From positions 1 to 64,000 of the forward strand of contig JAFZOS010000101.1 in assembly GCA_017550535.1 (NCBI GenBank): a DNA stretch of 64,000 bases, in the 5' to 3' direction. This stretch comes from Lachnospiraceae bacterium. Its GTDB lineage: Bacteria > Bacillota > Clostridia > Lachnospirales > Lachnospiraceae. Shown in pieces: positions 26,314-34,390 of this stretch (positions within the stretch are counted from its first letter, which is position 1; each line of letters opens with the position of its first letter). Below the pieces are notes generated by a model. It had not been told where the DNA came from. It saw nothing but the letters and a program-made list of their open reading frames with translations, and searched no databases. Both the position numbers and the translations under genes were made by a program.

Positions 26314-27996
26314 ATGAGCAGGAAAAAGAACATAAAAAATGATTTTGGGCTCGACCCCATAACCGTCATACATTTCTTATTGGGCGTTCTTGTATCGACC
26401 TACTGCTGCGTTCTGTTTTTTGTGATGCCCATTATCTACCATGATAAATATTACGATATGGGTGAATTCAAATACACGATGTTTATGGCGATAACCGTAT
26501 CGTTCCTGCTGTTTGCGGTGATCCTTCTTGCCATATATCTGCTGGCCCTCACCCTTTCAAAAAAAATAAACAAAGAATCGGTGACCGAATTCCTTAAATC
26601 TTTCTCCGTCACGGATATGTTTGTCCTTGCATTCGTCATAGCGTCTATGCTCTCATTTATACTGTCGCCTAACCGGACATCGGAATTCCCGCGATTCTTC
26701 CTTTTTGACTTAAAAGCTCCTGACAGGGTGGTCAACCTCCCCTGGGAAGGCTACAAGGACTGGAATATGGGCCTTCGGTCACAGCTTATGTTTGCGGCGA
26801 TATATTTTCTCGTATCCAGGTTTACCCTTAAAAGCTGGAGGAAAGACATCACGTTTATAATGCTTACCTCCTCAGCTATCGCTTTCATATTCGGAATACT
26901 CCACAGGTTCAACATCGATCCTCTGGAGCTTTATGAAAATCTGGATATGAAATATAAGAAAGACTTCCTTTCCACCATGGGACAGTTAACATGGTATTCA
27001 AGTTATATGATACTTCTTATACCGATAGGAATGTCGTTTTTTATCTTTATGAACAGGAAGAATCGCATAATGCACATCATATTTGGCATTTACTGCACGA
27101 TAAGCGCAGCGACGCTGGTAACACAGAACAGCGACAGTGCCTATATGGCAATCTTCGCGTTCCTGCTCGTCTTTCTGTGGATATCATTTGAAGATAATGA
27201 AAGGTTCTTAAACTTTACCGACCTGATGGTACTGATGCTGGCAACGGCAAAGGTTGTCGGCATTTTCCAGCTCCTTTTCCCTGAAAGGGTTACCCCGCTT
27301 GACAAACTGTCATTTTTTGTGACAAAATCGGCCGCGACCTGGGTACTGCTTGCAGTCCTTATCGCATTCAGGTTATTTATCGGCAAAAAGATAAAAAGCT
27401 CCGGATTTGACATCTCAAAACACGTAAAAGCGCGCAATATCATCGTATTTTCGGCCCTTACATGCATACCGCTGGCGATCATCATTGTTATCCTAAATAC
27501 AAAAGGATATATACCCATCGAATCTTTGAAGAACAACAATTATCTGTATTTTGATGACGTATGGGGAGACGGACGCGGAGTTAACTGGCGGAATACGGTT
27601 GAGGTCCTGTTTGAAGAACCCTGGAAAAGCATGTGCCTGACAGGTGCCGGCCCCGACTGTCTTGCAACAGTTCTTTATGCAACGGAACCCAGGGCTTCAT
27701 TTCTGCTTGATTTTTTCGGCGGACCTGTCATAACCTGCTGCCACAACGAGTGGCTCAATATGTTGGTAAACGAGGGTATCCTTGGATTTGTAAGCTATTT
27801 GGGCATATTCGTAAGTGCGTTTATCGTGTTTATCAAAAAAGCGGACAATCCGGTGTTTACGGCCGGTGCTGCCTGCATAACCGCATATTTCTTCCACAAT
27901 TTCTTCTGTTATCAGCAGATCCTGTGTACGCCCATGATCTTCTGCATCATCGCTCTTTGCGAATGGGCAAGGCGTAATCCTGAAGTTTATTCGTAA
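26314..27996 (+). CDS. O-antigen ligase/polymerase-like membrane protein
   Basis: 560 residues from ATG 26314. The upstream in-frame ATG at 26278 is part of the -35 box and is not credible. About 11-12 hydrophobic spans. A large outside loop before the last spans ends in 'CCHNEWLNMLVNEGILGFV', which matches the H-N-x-x-L...G pattern of Wzy/WaaL-type O-antigen polymerases and ligases; 'GAGPDCLATVLY' resembles the conserved G-x-G segment before it. It likely polymerises or transfers lipid-linked glycans at the outer face of the membrane. Divergent from the AAC(3)-DUF4910 operon with which it shares a -35 region. Confidence 0.8.
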   Translation: MSRKKNIKNDFGLDPITVIHFLLGVLVSTYCCVLFFVMPIIYHDKYYDMGEFKYTMFMAITVSFLLFAVILLAIYLLALTLSKKINKESVTEFLKSFSVTDMFVLAFVIASMLSFILSPNRTSEFPRFFLFDLKAPDRVVNLPWEGYKDWNMGLRSQLMFAAIYFLVSRFTLKSWRKDITFIMLTSSAIAFIFGILHRFNIDPLELYENLDMKYKKDFLSTMGQLTWYSSYMILLIPIGMSFFIFMNRKNRIMHIIFGIYCTISAATLVTQNSDSAYMAIFAFLLVFLWISFEDNERFLNFTDLMVLMLATAKVVGIFQLLFPERVTPLDKLSFFVTKSAATWVLLAVLIAFRLFIGKKIKSSGFDISKHVKARNIIVFSALTCIPLAIIIVILNTKGYIPIESLKNNNYLYFDDVWGDGRGVNWRNTVEVLFEEPWKSMCLTGAGPDCLATVLYATEPRASFLLDFFGGPVITCCHNEWLNMLVNEGILGFVSYLGIFVSAFIVFIKKADNPVFTAGAACITAYFFHNFFCYQQILCTPMIFCIIALCEWARRNPEVYS

Positions 27997-28092
27997 AATA
28001 CACAAAAGTTTCTCATTTTTACTATTTAAATTCTCGTGGATTTGAGTTAAACTATGTATTGTCGTAAAAATTTTTGGAGGTTTAGTAATATT

Positions 28093-29310
28093 ATGGAAAA
28101 GAAAAATGATGAGAACAGCGCCGGAAATCTGAGCAACAGCATGAAAAAGCGCATAGACCGCGCCAATCAGGTGAAGAAGGCTAAGCGTTCCAGGGTGACC
28201 GGCAGGATAGTCGGAACGATAGTGGTCCTGCTCATTGTGGCCGGAATAGGCTATCTGATAGCAACGGCAGCCATCAAGGCATCAAAAAGGGTTACTGCGA
28301 GCACTGACTACAGTAAGTGCCTCGATGCAAACGGTTACGTTAAGGGCGTCAATGCGGCTTCAACTGTGACTCTTCCTACATATAAGGGTGTATCGATCTC
28401 AAAAAAGGATATCGAATTTACTGATGAGGAAGTTGAGGAGGATATCAAATCCGTACTTGAGAGTCACCAGGAATTAAGCACCGACACGGACAAGCTCATT
28501 GAGGACGGCGACAAGATAAACCTCGATTATGTCGGTTCCATCGACGGCGTCGAATTTGAGGGCGGTAACTCAGGCGGAAACGGCTATGACTTAACGATCG
28601 GTTCACATTCATTCATAGATGATTTTGAGGAGCAGCTCATAGGCCACGGAATAGGCGATAACGTTACCGTCAATGTTACTTTCCCCGAGGATTACCAGTC
28701 GGAGGACCTCGCAGGCAAGGATGCGGTATTTGAATGCGTTATAAACGGAATTTACATTTCCCCCGAGTTCACGGATGAGTTCGTTGCAGAAAACCTGTCC
28801 GACAAGGCAAGCACCGTTGAGGAATACAAGAAATACCTTAAGGATACCCACTATGAGGAAAACTTAAACAAGTGGATCGAGGATTACTTAAAGGACAATA
28901 CCGTAGCGGTAAAATATCCCGGAAAGTACCTTAAAAACCTTAAGTCAACACAGAAAAACGATGATATGCAGTCATTCCAGTACATGAATCAGATATATGC
29001 CCAGATGTACGGTCAGGGTTACAACGATTTTTATGAGTATCAGGGCATGAGTGAAGATGAGTATGACGAAAGCCTTATCGAGAAATGTAAGGAAACCGAG
29101 AAGGAAATCCTCACATATCAGGCCATCATGGAAAACGAGGGGATCAAGCTTACGATCGACGATTATAAGAAAAAGCTCGTTGAAGATGACGGAAATGATG
29201 ATGCATATGCTTCAAGCGCCGAGACCTACGGCGACGGTTATCTTGTCCAGGGTATGTACAAGGACAAGGCAATCCAGATAGTTAAGGATAATGCGGTATT
29301 TACGGATTGA
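28093..29310 (+). CDS. Membrane-anchored trigger-factor-like peptidyl-prolyl isomerase
   Basis: 405 residues from ATG 28093, preceded by GGAGG at 28076; an earlier in-frame ATG at 28054 precedes the RBS. A basic cytoplasmic head is followed by one span (about 38-60), so the rest is extracellular. An FKBP-type domain (about 130-225: 'DGDKINLDYVGSIDGVEFEG', 'GSHSFIDDFEEQLIG', 'VTFPEDY') is followed by a long acidic helical region like the trigger factor C domain. The ribosome-binding tail motif of true trigger factor is absent. It probably helps exported proteins fold at the cell surface, in the manner of PrsA. Monocistronic, ended by a strong terminator. Confidence 0.85.
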   Translation: MEKKNDENSAGNLSNSMKKRIDRANQVKKAKRSRVTGRIVGTIVVLLIVAGIGYLIATAAIKASKRVTASTDYSKCLDANGYVKGVNAASTVTLPTYKGVSISKKDIEFTDEEVEEDIKSVLESHQELSTDTDKLIEDGDKINLDYVGSIDGVEFEGGNSGGNGYDLTIGSHSFIDDFEEQLIGHGIGDNVTVNVTFPEDYQSEDLAGKDAVFECVINGIYISPEFTDEFVAENLSDKASTVEEYKKYLKDTHYEENLNKWIEDYLKDNTVAVKYPGKYLKNLKSTQKNDDMQSFQYMNQIYAQMYGQGYNDFYEYQGMSEDEYDESLIEKCKETEKEILTYQAIMENEGIKLTIDDYKKKLVEDDGNDDAYASSAETYGDGYLVQGMYKDKAIQIVKDNAVFTD

Positions 29311-29344
29311 TCACAGCCTTTAAAGATATCTGAAAGTATAACAG

Positions 29345-29376
29345 AACCTCCGGTTTAAATTAAACCGGAGGTTTTT
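29345..29376 (+). terminator. Intrinsic terminator of the foldase gene
   Basis: 13-bp perfect stem (29345-29357 with 29361-29373), 3-base loop, followed by a run of T ending near 29376. Located 35 bases after the stop codon. Confidence 0.9.
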
Positions 29377-29399
29377 GATTCTGCCTTGTTTATTACTTC

Positions 29400-30158
29400 C
29401 TACTGCTCCTTGTGCTTTATGTATCCGTCCGGCTGTTCAAGCTCAAACGGATATGTGGATCCGTCGTCATTTTCAACACCGAACCTGTCCGCTTCGGCCT
29501 TCCTGTTCCACAAAAATGAAAATTTCAATTCGTTTCCTTCCTTTATGCGCTTAAAATTCTCAAGATGACGGTAAAAAATCGCGACCGTAGCGATAAGCAG
29601 TATGAGTGCCGCATATATCCCTCCCAGATCACGGTAGAAATATCCGTAGGCTATGGGAAACAGCGCCGAAACACTGGTCGGTCCGAAACAAACATAGTTT
29701 GAGATAAACACAACAAAGATCGCAAATATCAGGAAAACAAAGAACATACGGTAATCCAGCGCAAGTATCGTTCCTCCGAGGGAAGCAAAGCCCTTGCCGC
29801 CCTTAAAACCCATATAAAACGGGAAAATGTGGCCGATTATCGCTGCCACTCCCGTGATAGCCCCTATCAGGAAAATATCACCGAACATGCCCTGCATGAG
29901 CCTGATCGCAAAATATGCCTTAAAAATATCAAAAACCGCAACAAATGCACCCGCCTTCTTACCGACTGTCAATATGACATTCGATGCCCCTGCATTTCCC
30001 GATCCGTGTTTCCTTATATCAAAACCCTTTAATTTTGCTATGAAATACGAAAGGCTGATGCAGCCGATCAGATATCCGACCGCTATGGAAATAATGACTG
30101 CAATGGCCGGATTATCCGAAAAACCGGTAAAAGCCGATGCCGCAATTACACTGCTCAT
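29400..30158 (-). CDS. plsY: Acyl-phosphate:glycerol-3-phosphate acyltransferase PlsY
   Basis: 252 residues, longer than the usual 190-215 because of a hydrophilic C-terminal tail of about 45 residues after the last span. Family motifs are intact: 'GSGNAGASNV' (motif 1), 'GHIFPFYMGFKGGKG' (motif 2, phosphate loop) and the later 'GPTSVSALFPIAYG'. It acylates glycerol 3-phosphate from acyl phosphate at the inner membrane, the first step of phospholipid synthesis. AAGGAG is before the ATG. Single gene, convergent with the foldase gene. Confidence 0.95.
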   Translation of the reverse strand: MSSVIAASAFTGFSDNPAIAVIISIAVGYLIGCISLSYFIAKLKGFDIRKHGSGNAGASNVILTVGKKAGAFVAVFDIFKAYFAIRLMQGMFGDIFLIGAITGVAAIIGHIFPFYMGFKGGKGFASLGGTILALDYRMFFVFLIFAIFVVFISNYVCFGPTSVSALFPIAYGYFYRDLGGIYAALILLIATVAIFYRHLENFKRIKEGNELKFSFLWNRKAEADRFGVENDDGSTYPFELEQPDGYIKHKEQ

Positions 30159-30238
30159 AAGATCTCCTTATTAAATCCCCATTTTGTTACTTACAGGATA
30201 TTATACCACTAGATGTAGTAAAAATACAAGACAAGGGG

Positions 30239-30301
30239 ACACCTCATCCGGCAGCCGCGACGCGAAGCTAGTCCTTTAGGGCAGGCTTACTGATGAGGTG
30301 T
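30239..30301. repeat. REP-like inverted repeat element 3' of the metal ATPase gene
   Basis: Arms ACACCTCATC (30239-30248) and GATGAGGTGT (30292-30301) enclose a 43-base GC-rich centre. Elements of the form CCTCATC...GATGAGG are widely dispersed in gut Firmicutes genomes (from memory). It starts three bases beyond the ATPase stop codon. It may act as a 3' stabiliser or terminator. Confidence 0.6.
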
Positions 30302-30303
30302 TA

Positions 30304-32208
30304 TTAGCTTTTCAATGTTCTCATCGAATTAAGGATCGCCAGCACAGCGACGCCGACATCCGCGAACACCGCGGCCCACATATCGGTTATTCCAAAGGCA
30401 CTTAATATAAGTACGAGTACCTTGACACCGATCGCGAACACTATGTTCTGTCTTACTATGCGCATAGTCCTGCGGGATATTTTAATAACTGATGATATTT
30501 TTCTTATATCATCATCCATGAGCACTATATCAGCGGCTTCTATAGCAGCATCAGAGCCCATGGATCCCATTGCTATGCCTATATCCGCCCTTGCAAGCAC
30601 CGGCGCGTCGTTGATCCCGTCGCCGACAAATGCAAGGTAACTGCCTTCCTTCTCATCCTTAAGCAGATTTTCGACTTTTGATACTTTGTCTCCGGGAAGA
30701 AGCTCCGCATAGTATTTATCAACTTTAAGCTCCTTTGCGACGCTGCTGGCAGCTGCCTCGCGATCACCGGTAAGCATCACGCACCTGCTTATCCCTGCCT
30801 GCTTCATCCCATCTATTGCATCAACTGTTCCGTCTTTTATCGCATCGGATATGACTATGGCACCGACAAACCTTCCATCTATCGCAACGTATACTATGGT
30901 TCCGTTTTCATCGCAGGGATCGTATTCAATACCATGCTTCTCAAGGTGTTTTGCATTGCCGATGATCACATGCTTACCGTCGATCTTTGCATCTATGCCG
31001 TGGCCGGGGTCTTCATGCGCATCCTCTATCCTTGATGAGTCTATCTTTCCTTTGTTTTCTTTGTTTTCATCCTCCGATACCCTTGTATATGCCTCGATTA
31101 TTGATATCGCGATGGGATGAGTGGAGTAGCTTTCGGCATGAGCTGCGATATCAAGCAGGTCGTCAGCCTGCATGTTGCGGGCAATAACCTTGCTAACCTT
31201 AAACTCTCCTTTGGTAAGAGTGCCTGTCTTATCAAAAACTACCGTATCGACCTTGGATGCCATCTCAAGGTAATTGGATCCCTTTATAAGTATGCCCTTT
31301 TTTGAAGCTGCTCCGATACCTCCGAAAAAGCCCAGCGGTACCGAGATCACCAGCGCGCACGGGCATGATACAACCAGGAATGTGCAGGCCCTTAACAGCC
31401 ATTTTGACACCGAAGCAAGGCCGCGGCCCGATATAACCGGCCCAAGGATCGCAAGAGCCACCGCACTTAACGTTACTACCGGAGTATAGTACTTCGCGAA
31501 CCTGGTTATGAAGTTCTCGACCTTTGCCTTCTTGTCACTCGCGTTTTCCACAAGTTCAAGTATCTTAGCGACCGTAGAATCATCATATTCCTTCGTCGTC
31601 CTTACCCTTAGGGTACCGTTTCCGTTGATGCAGCCGCTGTATATCTCGTCCTTTTCCTGTATCCTGCGCGGGACTGATTCTCCGGTAAGGGCTTTGGTAT
31701 CGAGCATAGAATCACCCTCTAAGACAATGCCGTCAAGAGGAACCTTCTCACCGGGCTTTATGACAATGATGCTGCCGACAGGGACATCATCGGGATCGAC
31801 CTTTTGAATTCCGCCTTCGCCCTCAAGATTGGCGTACTCGGGGGCCATGTCCATCATGTCGGATATCGATTTCCTGCTCTTTCCCACAGCATAGGACTGG
31901 AACAGCTCGCCAACCTGATAGAAAAGCATAACTGCGACTGCCTCCGGGAATTCCTGTACTGCAAGGGCACCGAAGGTCGCGATCATCATAAGGAAATTTT
32001 CGTCAAACACCTTACCCTTTGATATATTGCGGCAGGCCTTCTTTACAACATCATATCCTATGATCCCGTAGGGGATGAGGAAAATTGCGAGCCTTGCGAT
32101 CACCGGCAGGTTATCAAGCAGTCCCGTATGCTCCAAAATGAGCAGTGGAAAGAAGATAAGCGCCGTAACGATTATTCGTATTAATGCTATTTTCTGCTTT
32201 TTTGTCAT
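30304..32208 (-). CDS. Heavy-metal translocating P-type ATPase (Zn/Cd/Pb type)
   Basis: 634 residues. P1B features: 'SCPCALVISVPLGFFGG' with the CPC metal site (about 287), the phosphorylated Asp in 'DKTGTLTKG' (about 321), 'LTGESVP' and 'GDGINDAPVLARADIGIAMG'. It lacks the usual N-terminal HMA domain, which is instead coded by the gene 2 bases upstream. The CPC-containing membrane part resembles CadA/ZntA. It would pump Zn, Cd or Pb out of the cytoplasm. The ArsR-type operator in front of the pair supports metal-responsive control. Confidence 0.93.
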   Translation of the reverse strand: MTKKQKIALIRIIVTALIFFPLLILEHTGLLDNLPVIARLAIFLIPYGIIGYDVVKKACRNISKGKVFDENFLMMIATFGALAVQEFPEAVAVMLFYQVGELFQSYAVGKSRKSISDMMDMAPEYANLEGEGGIQKVDPDDVPVGSIIVIKPGEKVPLDGIVLEGDSMLDTKALTGESVPRRIQEKDEIYSGCINGNGTLRVRTTKEYDDSTVAKILELVENASDKKAKVENFITRFAKYYTPVVTLSAVALAILGPVISGRGLASVSKWLLRACTFLVVSCPCALVISVPLGFFGGIGAASKKGILIKGSNYLEMASKVDTVVFDKTGTLTKGEFKVSKVIARNMQADDLLDIAAHAESYSTHPIAISIIEAYTRVSEDENKENKGKIDSSRIEDAHEDPGHGIDAKIDGKHVIIGNAKHLEKHGIEYDPCDENGTIVYVAIDGRFVGAIVISDAIKDGTVDAIDGMKQAGISRCVMLTGDREAAASSVAKELKVDKYYAELLPGDKVSKVENLLKDEKEGSYLAFVGDGINDAPVLARADIGIAMGSMGSDAAIEAADIVLMDDDIRKISSVIKISRRTMRIVRQNIVFAIGVKVLVLILSAFGITDMWAAVFADVGVAVLAILNSMRTLKS

Positions 32209-32210
32209 GT

Positions 32211-32429
32211 TTATAACACTACCCTGCAGTCAGGTTCCACTTTGGCGATGCAGGCAACTGCCTTATCGACAATAGAATCAAACTCATCGTCGGGAGCTTC
32301 GATCATCATCTTCTGTGCAAAGAAATTAACAGATGCGTTGATAACTCCGGGGATTTCCTTTATGGCTGCTTCCATCTTTGCCGCGCAGTTAGCGCAATCA
32401 AGGTCTTCAAGGTTAAATTTTTTCTTCAT
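32211..32429 (-). CDS. HMA-domain metallochaperone, the detached N domain of the ATPase
   Basis: 72 residues from ATG 32429, selected because AAAGGAG lies just upstream; the longer frame to 32477 has no site. It has the ferredoxin-like HMA fold with the metal motif 'LDCANCAAKM' (C-x-x-C) followed by 'GVINASVNFFAQKM'. It binds a soft metal ion and hands it to the adjacent P-type ATPase. The acidic residues near the CxxC suggest a Zn/Cd rather than Cu type, with moderate certainty. Confidence 0.9.
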   Translation of the reverse strand: MKKKFNLEDLDCANCAAKMEAAIKEIPGVINASVNFFAQKMMIEAPDDEFDSIVDKAVACIAKVEPDCRVVL

Positions 32430-32482
32430 GGCTGTTCTCCTTTTGTGAGTCAATGGGAGTGATTCTCCCTGATTCACGTTTG

Positions 32483-32508
32483 AATATATGAATGATTGTT
32501 CATATATT
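32483..32508. promoter_or_regulatory. ArsR/SmtB-type operator
   Basis: Perfect 10-bp arms AATATATGAA (32483-32492) and TTCATATATT (32499-32508) with a 6-base centre. TGAA-N6-TTCA in an AT-rich palindrome is the known 12-2-12 operator form of SmtB/CzrA/CadC repressors. It covers the predicted transcription start of the HMA/ATPase pair, so binding would repress. No ArsR gene is in the window. Confidence 0.7.
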
Positions 32509-32509
32509 G

Positions 32510-32538
32510 ATTATAAAACAGAGCCTACAAAATTGCAA
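32510..32538 (-). promoter_or_regulatory. Promoter of the HMA-ATPase operon
   Basis: Minus strand TTGCAA (32538-32533), 17-base spacer, perfect TATAAT (32515-32510). The operator palindrome begins two bases downstream of the -10. Confidence 0.7.
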
Positions 32539-32560
32539 GCCCTGTGCTCAAAAAAATTCA

Positions 32561-32623
32561 GGACACGGGGACGGTTCTTTTGGCCCGCCAAAAACGCAGG
32601 CCAAAAGAACCGTCCCCGTGTCC
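32561..32623. repeat. Palindromic dispersed repeat, copy 3 (possible trpB2 terminator)
   Basis: Perfect 25-base arms (32561-32585 with 32599-32623), 13-base loop. The outer arm GGACACGGGGACGGTTCTT equals copies 1 and 2 but the inner arm and loop differ. Six bases after the trpB2 stop; on the minus strand it is followed by TGAATTTTTT, so it can serve as a terminator. Confidence 0.9.
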
Positions 32624-32629
32624 GAAAAA

Positions 32630-33996
32630 TCAAATCTTGGGAAGTTTTGCTATGCTCTCGGCAAGCTCGGCGTCCGTAGGGATGTAATCATCCATCTCGC
32701 CGTTGTTGTATTTCTCGTAAGCAACAAGGTCGAAGTAACCGGTTCCGGTAAGTCCGAACAGGATCGTCTTCTCCTCGCCTGTTTCCTTGCACTTCTTCGC
32801 TTCATCGATCGCAACCTTGATAGCGTGCGAGCTCTCGGGTGCGGGAAGGATGCCCTCAACCCTTGCGAAATACTCAGCCGCTTCGAATACGTCGGTCTGA
32901 ACGGCGGTAGTTGCTTCCATCAATCCGTCATGGTAAAGCTGTGACAGCGTAGTGCTCATTCCGTGGAACCGCAGTCCTCCCGCATGGTTGGGAGCCGGGA
33001 TAAAGTCGCTGCCGAGCGTATACATCTTGGCCAGCGGACAGATCATTCCGGTATCGCAGAAGTCATATGCATATTTACCCCTTGTAAAGCTCGGACAGGA
33101 TGCAGGCTCAACCGCGATTATCCTGTAATCGGCTTCACCCCTTAACTTCTGCCCCATGAAGGGAGCTATAAGTCCGCCAAGGTTCGATCCGCCGCCTGCG
33201 CAGCCGATTATAACATCGGGCTTTATATCGTATTTATCAAATGCAGCCTTTGCCTCAAGACCTATTACCGACTGATGGAGAAGTACCTGGTTTAATACGC
33301 TTCCGAGCACATATCTGTAACCTTCGTTGGTGACCGCAACTTCAACTGCCTCGGATATCGCACAGCCAAGGCTTCCCGTGGTACCTGGATGGGCTGCAAG
33401 GATCTTCCTTCCTACTTCTGTTGTATCGGAAGGCGAAGGCGTAACGGATGCACCGTAGGTCCTCATGACCTCGCGCCTGAAAGGCTTCTGCTCATATGAA
33501 ACCTTAACCATATATACCTTACAGTCAAGGTCAAAGTATGCACATGCCATGGATAACGCCGTACCCCACTGGCCTGCGCCCGTCTCGGTGGTCACACCCT
33601 TAAGGCCCTGCTTCTTTGCGTAATAAGCCTGAGCTATCGCCGAATTGAGCTTGTGGCTTCCCGAAGTATTGTTACCCTCGAACTTGTAATAGATCTTAGC
33701 CGGAGTATCAAGCTTCTTCTCAAGGCAGTAAGCCCTTACAAGCGGTGAAGGACGATACATCTTATAGAAATCCCTTATTTCCTGCGGGATAGGTATGTAT
33801 GCATCCGTTTCATTGAGTTCCTGGGCTACCAGCTCGTCACAGAATACGCCCGAAAGCTCCGCAGCTGTCATGGGCTGTCCCGTTCCGGGATTTAAAAGCG
33901 GTGCCGGCTTATTTTCATATCCGCGCGCATGTTGTACCATGCCGAGGGTATATCTTTCTCATCCAGATAAATCTTATAAGGTATTTCTTTTGACAT
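32630..33996 (-). pseudogene. TrpB2-type tryptophan synthase beta chain with an N-terminal frameshift
   Basis: The real start is ATG 33996 with AAGGAG upstream. From there the frame reads the normal TrpB2 N terminus ('MSKEIPYKIYLDEKDIP', 'WYNMRADMK') and then stops after about 34 codons. The main frame resumes one base off at 'NKPAPLLNPGTGQP'. Restoring one A in the A-run at 33912-33915 joins them into a protein of about 454 residues, the usual TrpB2 length. The remainder is intact: PLP lysine in 'NTSGSHKLNSA', 'TETGAGQWG' and 'GCAGGGSNLGG'. TrpB2 makes tryptophan from serine plus indole. No trpA or other trp gene is near. It could be a real inactivation or a sequencing/assembly error. Confidence 0.85.
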
Positions 33997-34083
33997 GTGG
34001 GTCTCCTTCCTGAGTTCCGTTTTTATTAACGCATTTTTCTGACAGTCCTTATTAGCCATTTTGTAGCTGTTTGAACAAAAAAT

Positions 34084-34113
34084 ATTCTAACATATCCCCA
34101 TAATCCCTGACAA
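34084..34113 (-). promoter_or_regulatory. Promoter of trpB2
   Basis: Minus strand TTGTCA (34113-34108), 18-base spacer, TAGAAT preceded by TGT (extended -10). Predicted leader of about 80 bases. Confidence 0.6.
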
Positions 34114-34160
34114 GGAGTCATTTATATACCCATTATCATTTCTCATCATTTTACTTTATC

Positions 34161-34329
34161 CCCAAAATCATACTAAATCCTGTTTTTTACGTATTTAGTA
34201 TGATTTTCCCTTGATATTTCATCCCAAAAATCATACTAAATCCGGTATTTCGCGCATCTAGTATGATTTTCCCTTGATATTTCATCCCAAAAGTCATACT
34301 AAATCCTGGTTTTCGGGTATTTAGTATGA
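34161..34329. repeat. 63-bp tandem hairpin repeat array, locus 1
   Basis: Three units begin with TCATACTAAATCC at 34168, 34231 and 34294, an exact 63-base period. In each unit ATCATACTAAAT pairs with ATTTAGTATGAT across a 14-base loop. The arms and the flank CCCTTGATATTTCATCCC are conserved while the loops differ. This occupies most of the 370-base gap between trpB2 and ppdK. Confidence 0.9.
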
Positions 34330-34363
34330 AAAACAACCCCAAAGTATCAACTTCAGGGTTGTT
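34328..34363 (-). terminator. Intrinsic terminator of ppdK
   Basis: AACAACCC (34332-34339) pairs with GGGTTGTT (34356-34363); on the minus strand a run of five T follows. It lies about 28 bases after the ppdK stop and directly beside the 63-bp array. Confidence 0.65.
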
Positions 34364-34390
34364 CCTATAGCCATTATTTGACTTTATTGC

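Noticed and set aside
33908..33922. Programmed ribosomal frameshift in trpB2
   Set aside because: The local codons AUG AAA AUA do not make a good slippery heptamer, and no such event is known for TrpB2. A mutation or read error is simpler.
33940..33996. ATG at 33940 as the TrpB2 start
   Set aside because: It arises only from the shifted frame; the RBS and the family N terminus belong to ATG 33996.
34161..34329. CRISPR array
   Set aside because: Only three units, the repeats are hairpins with 14-base loops as the variable part, and no cas genes are present.
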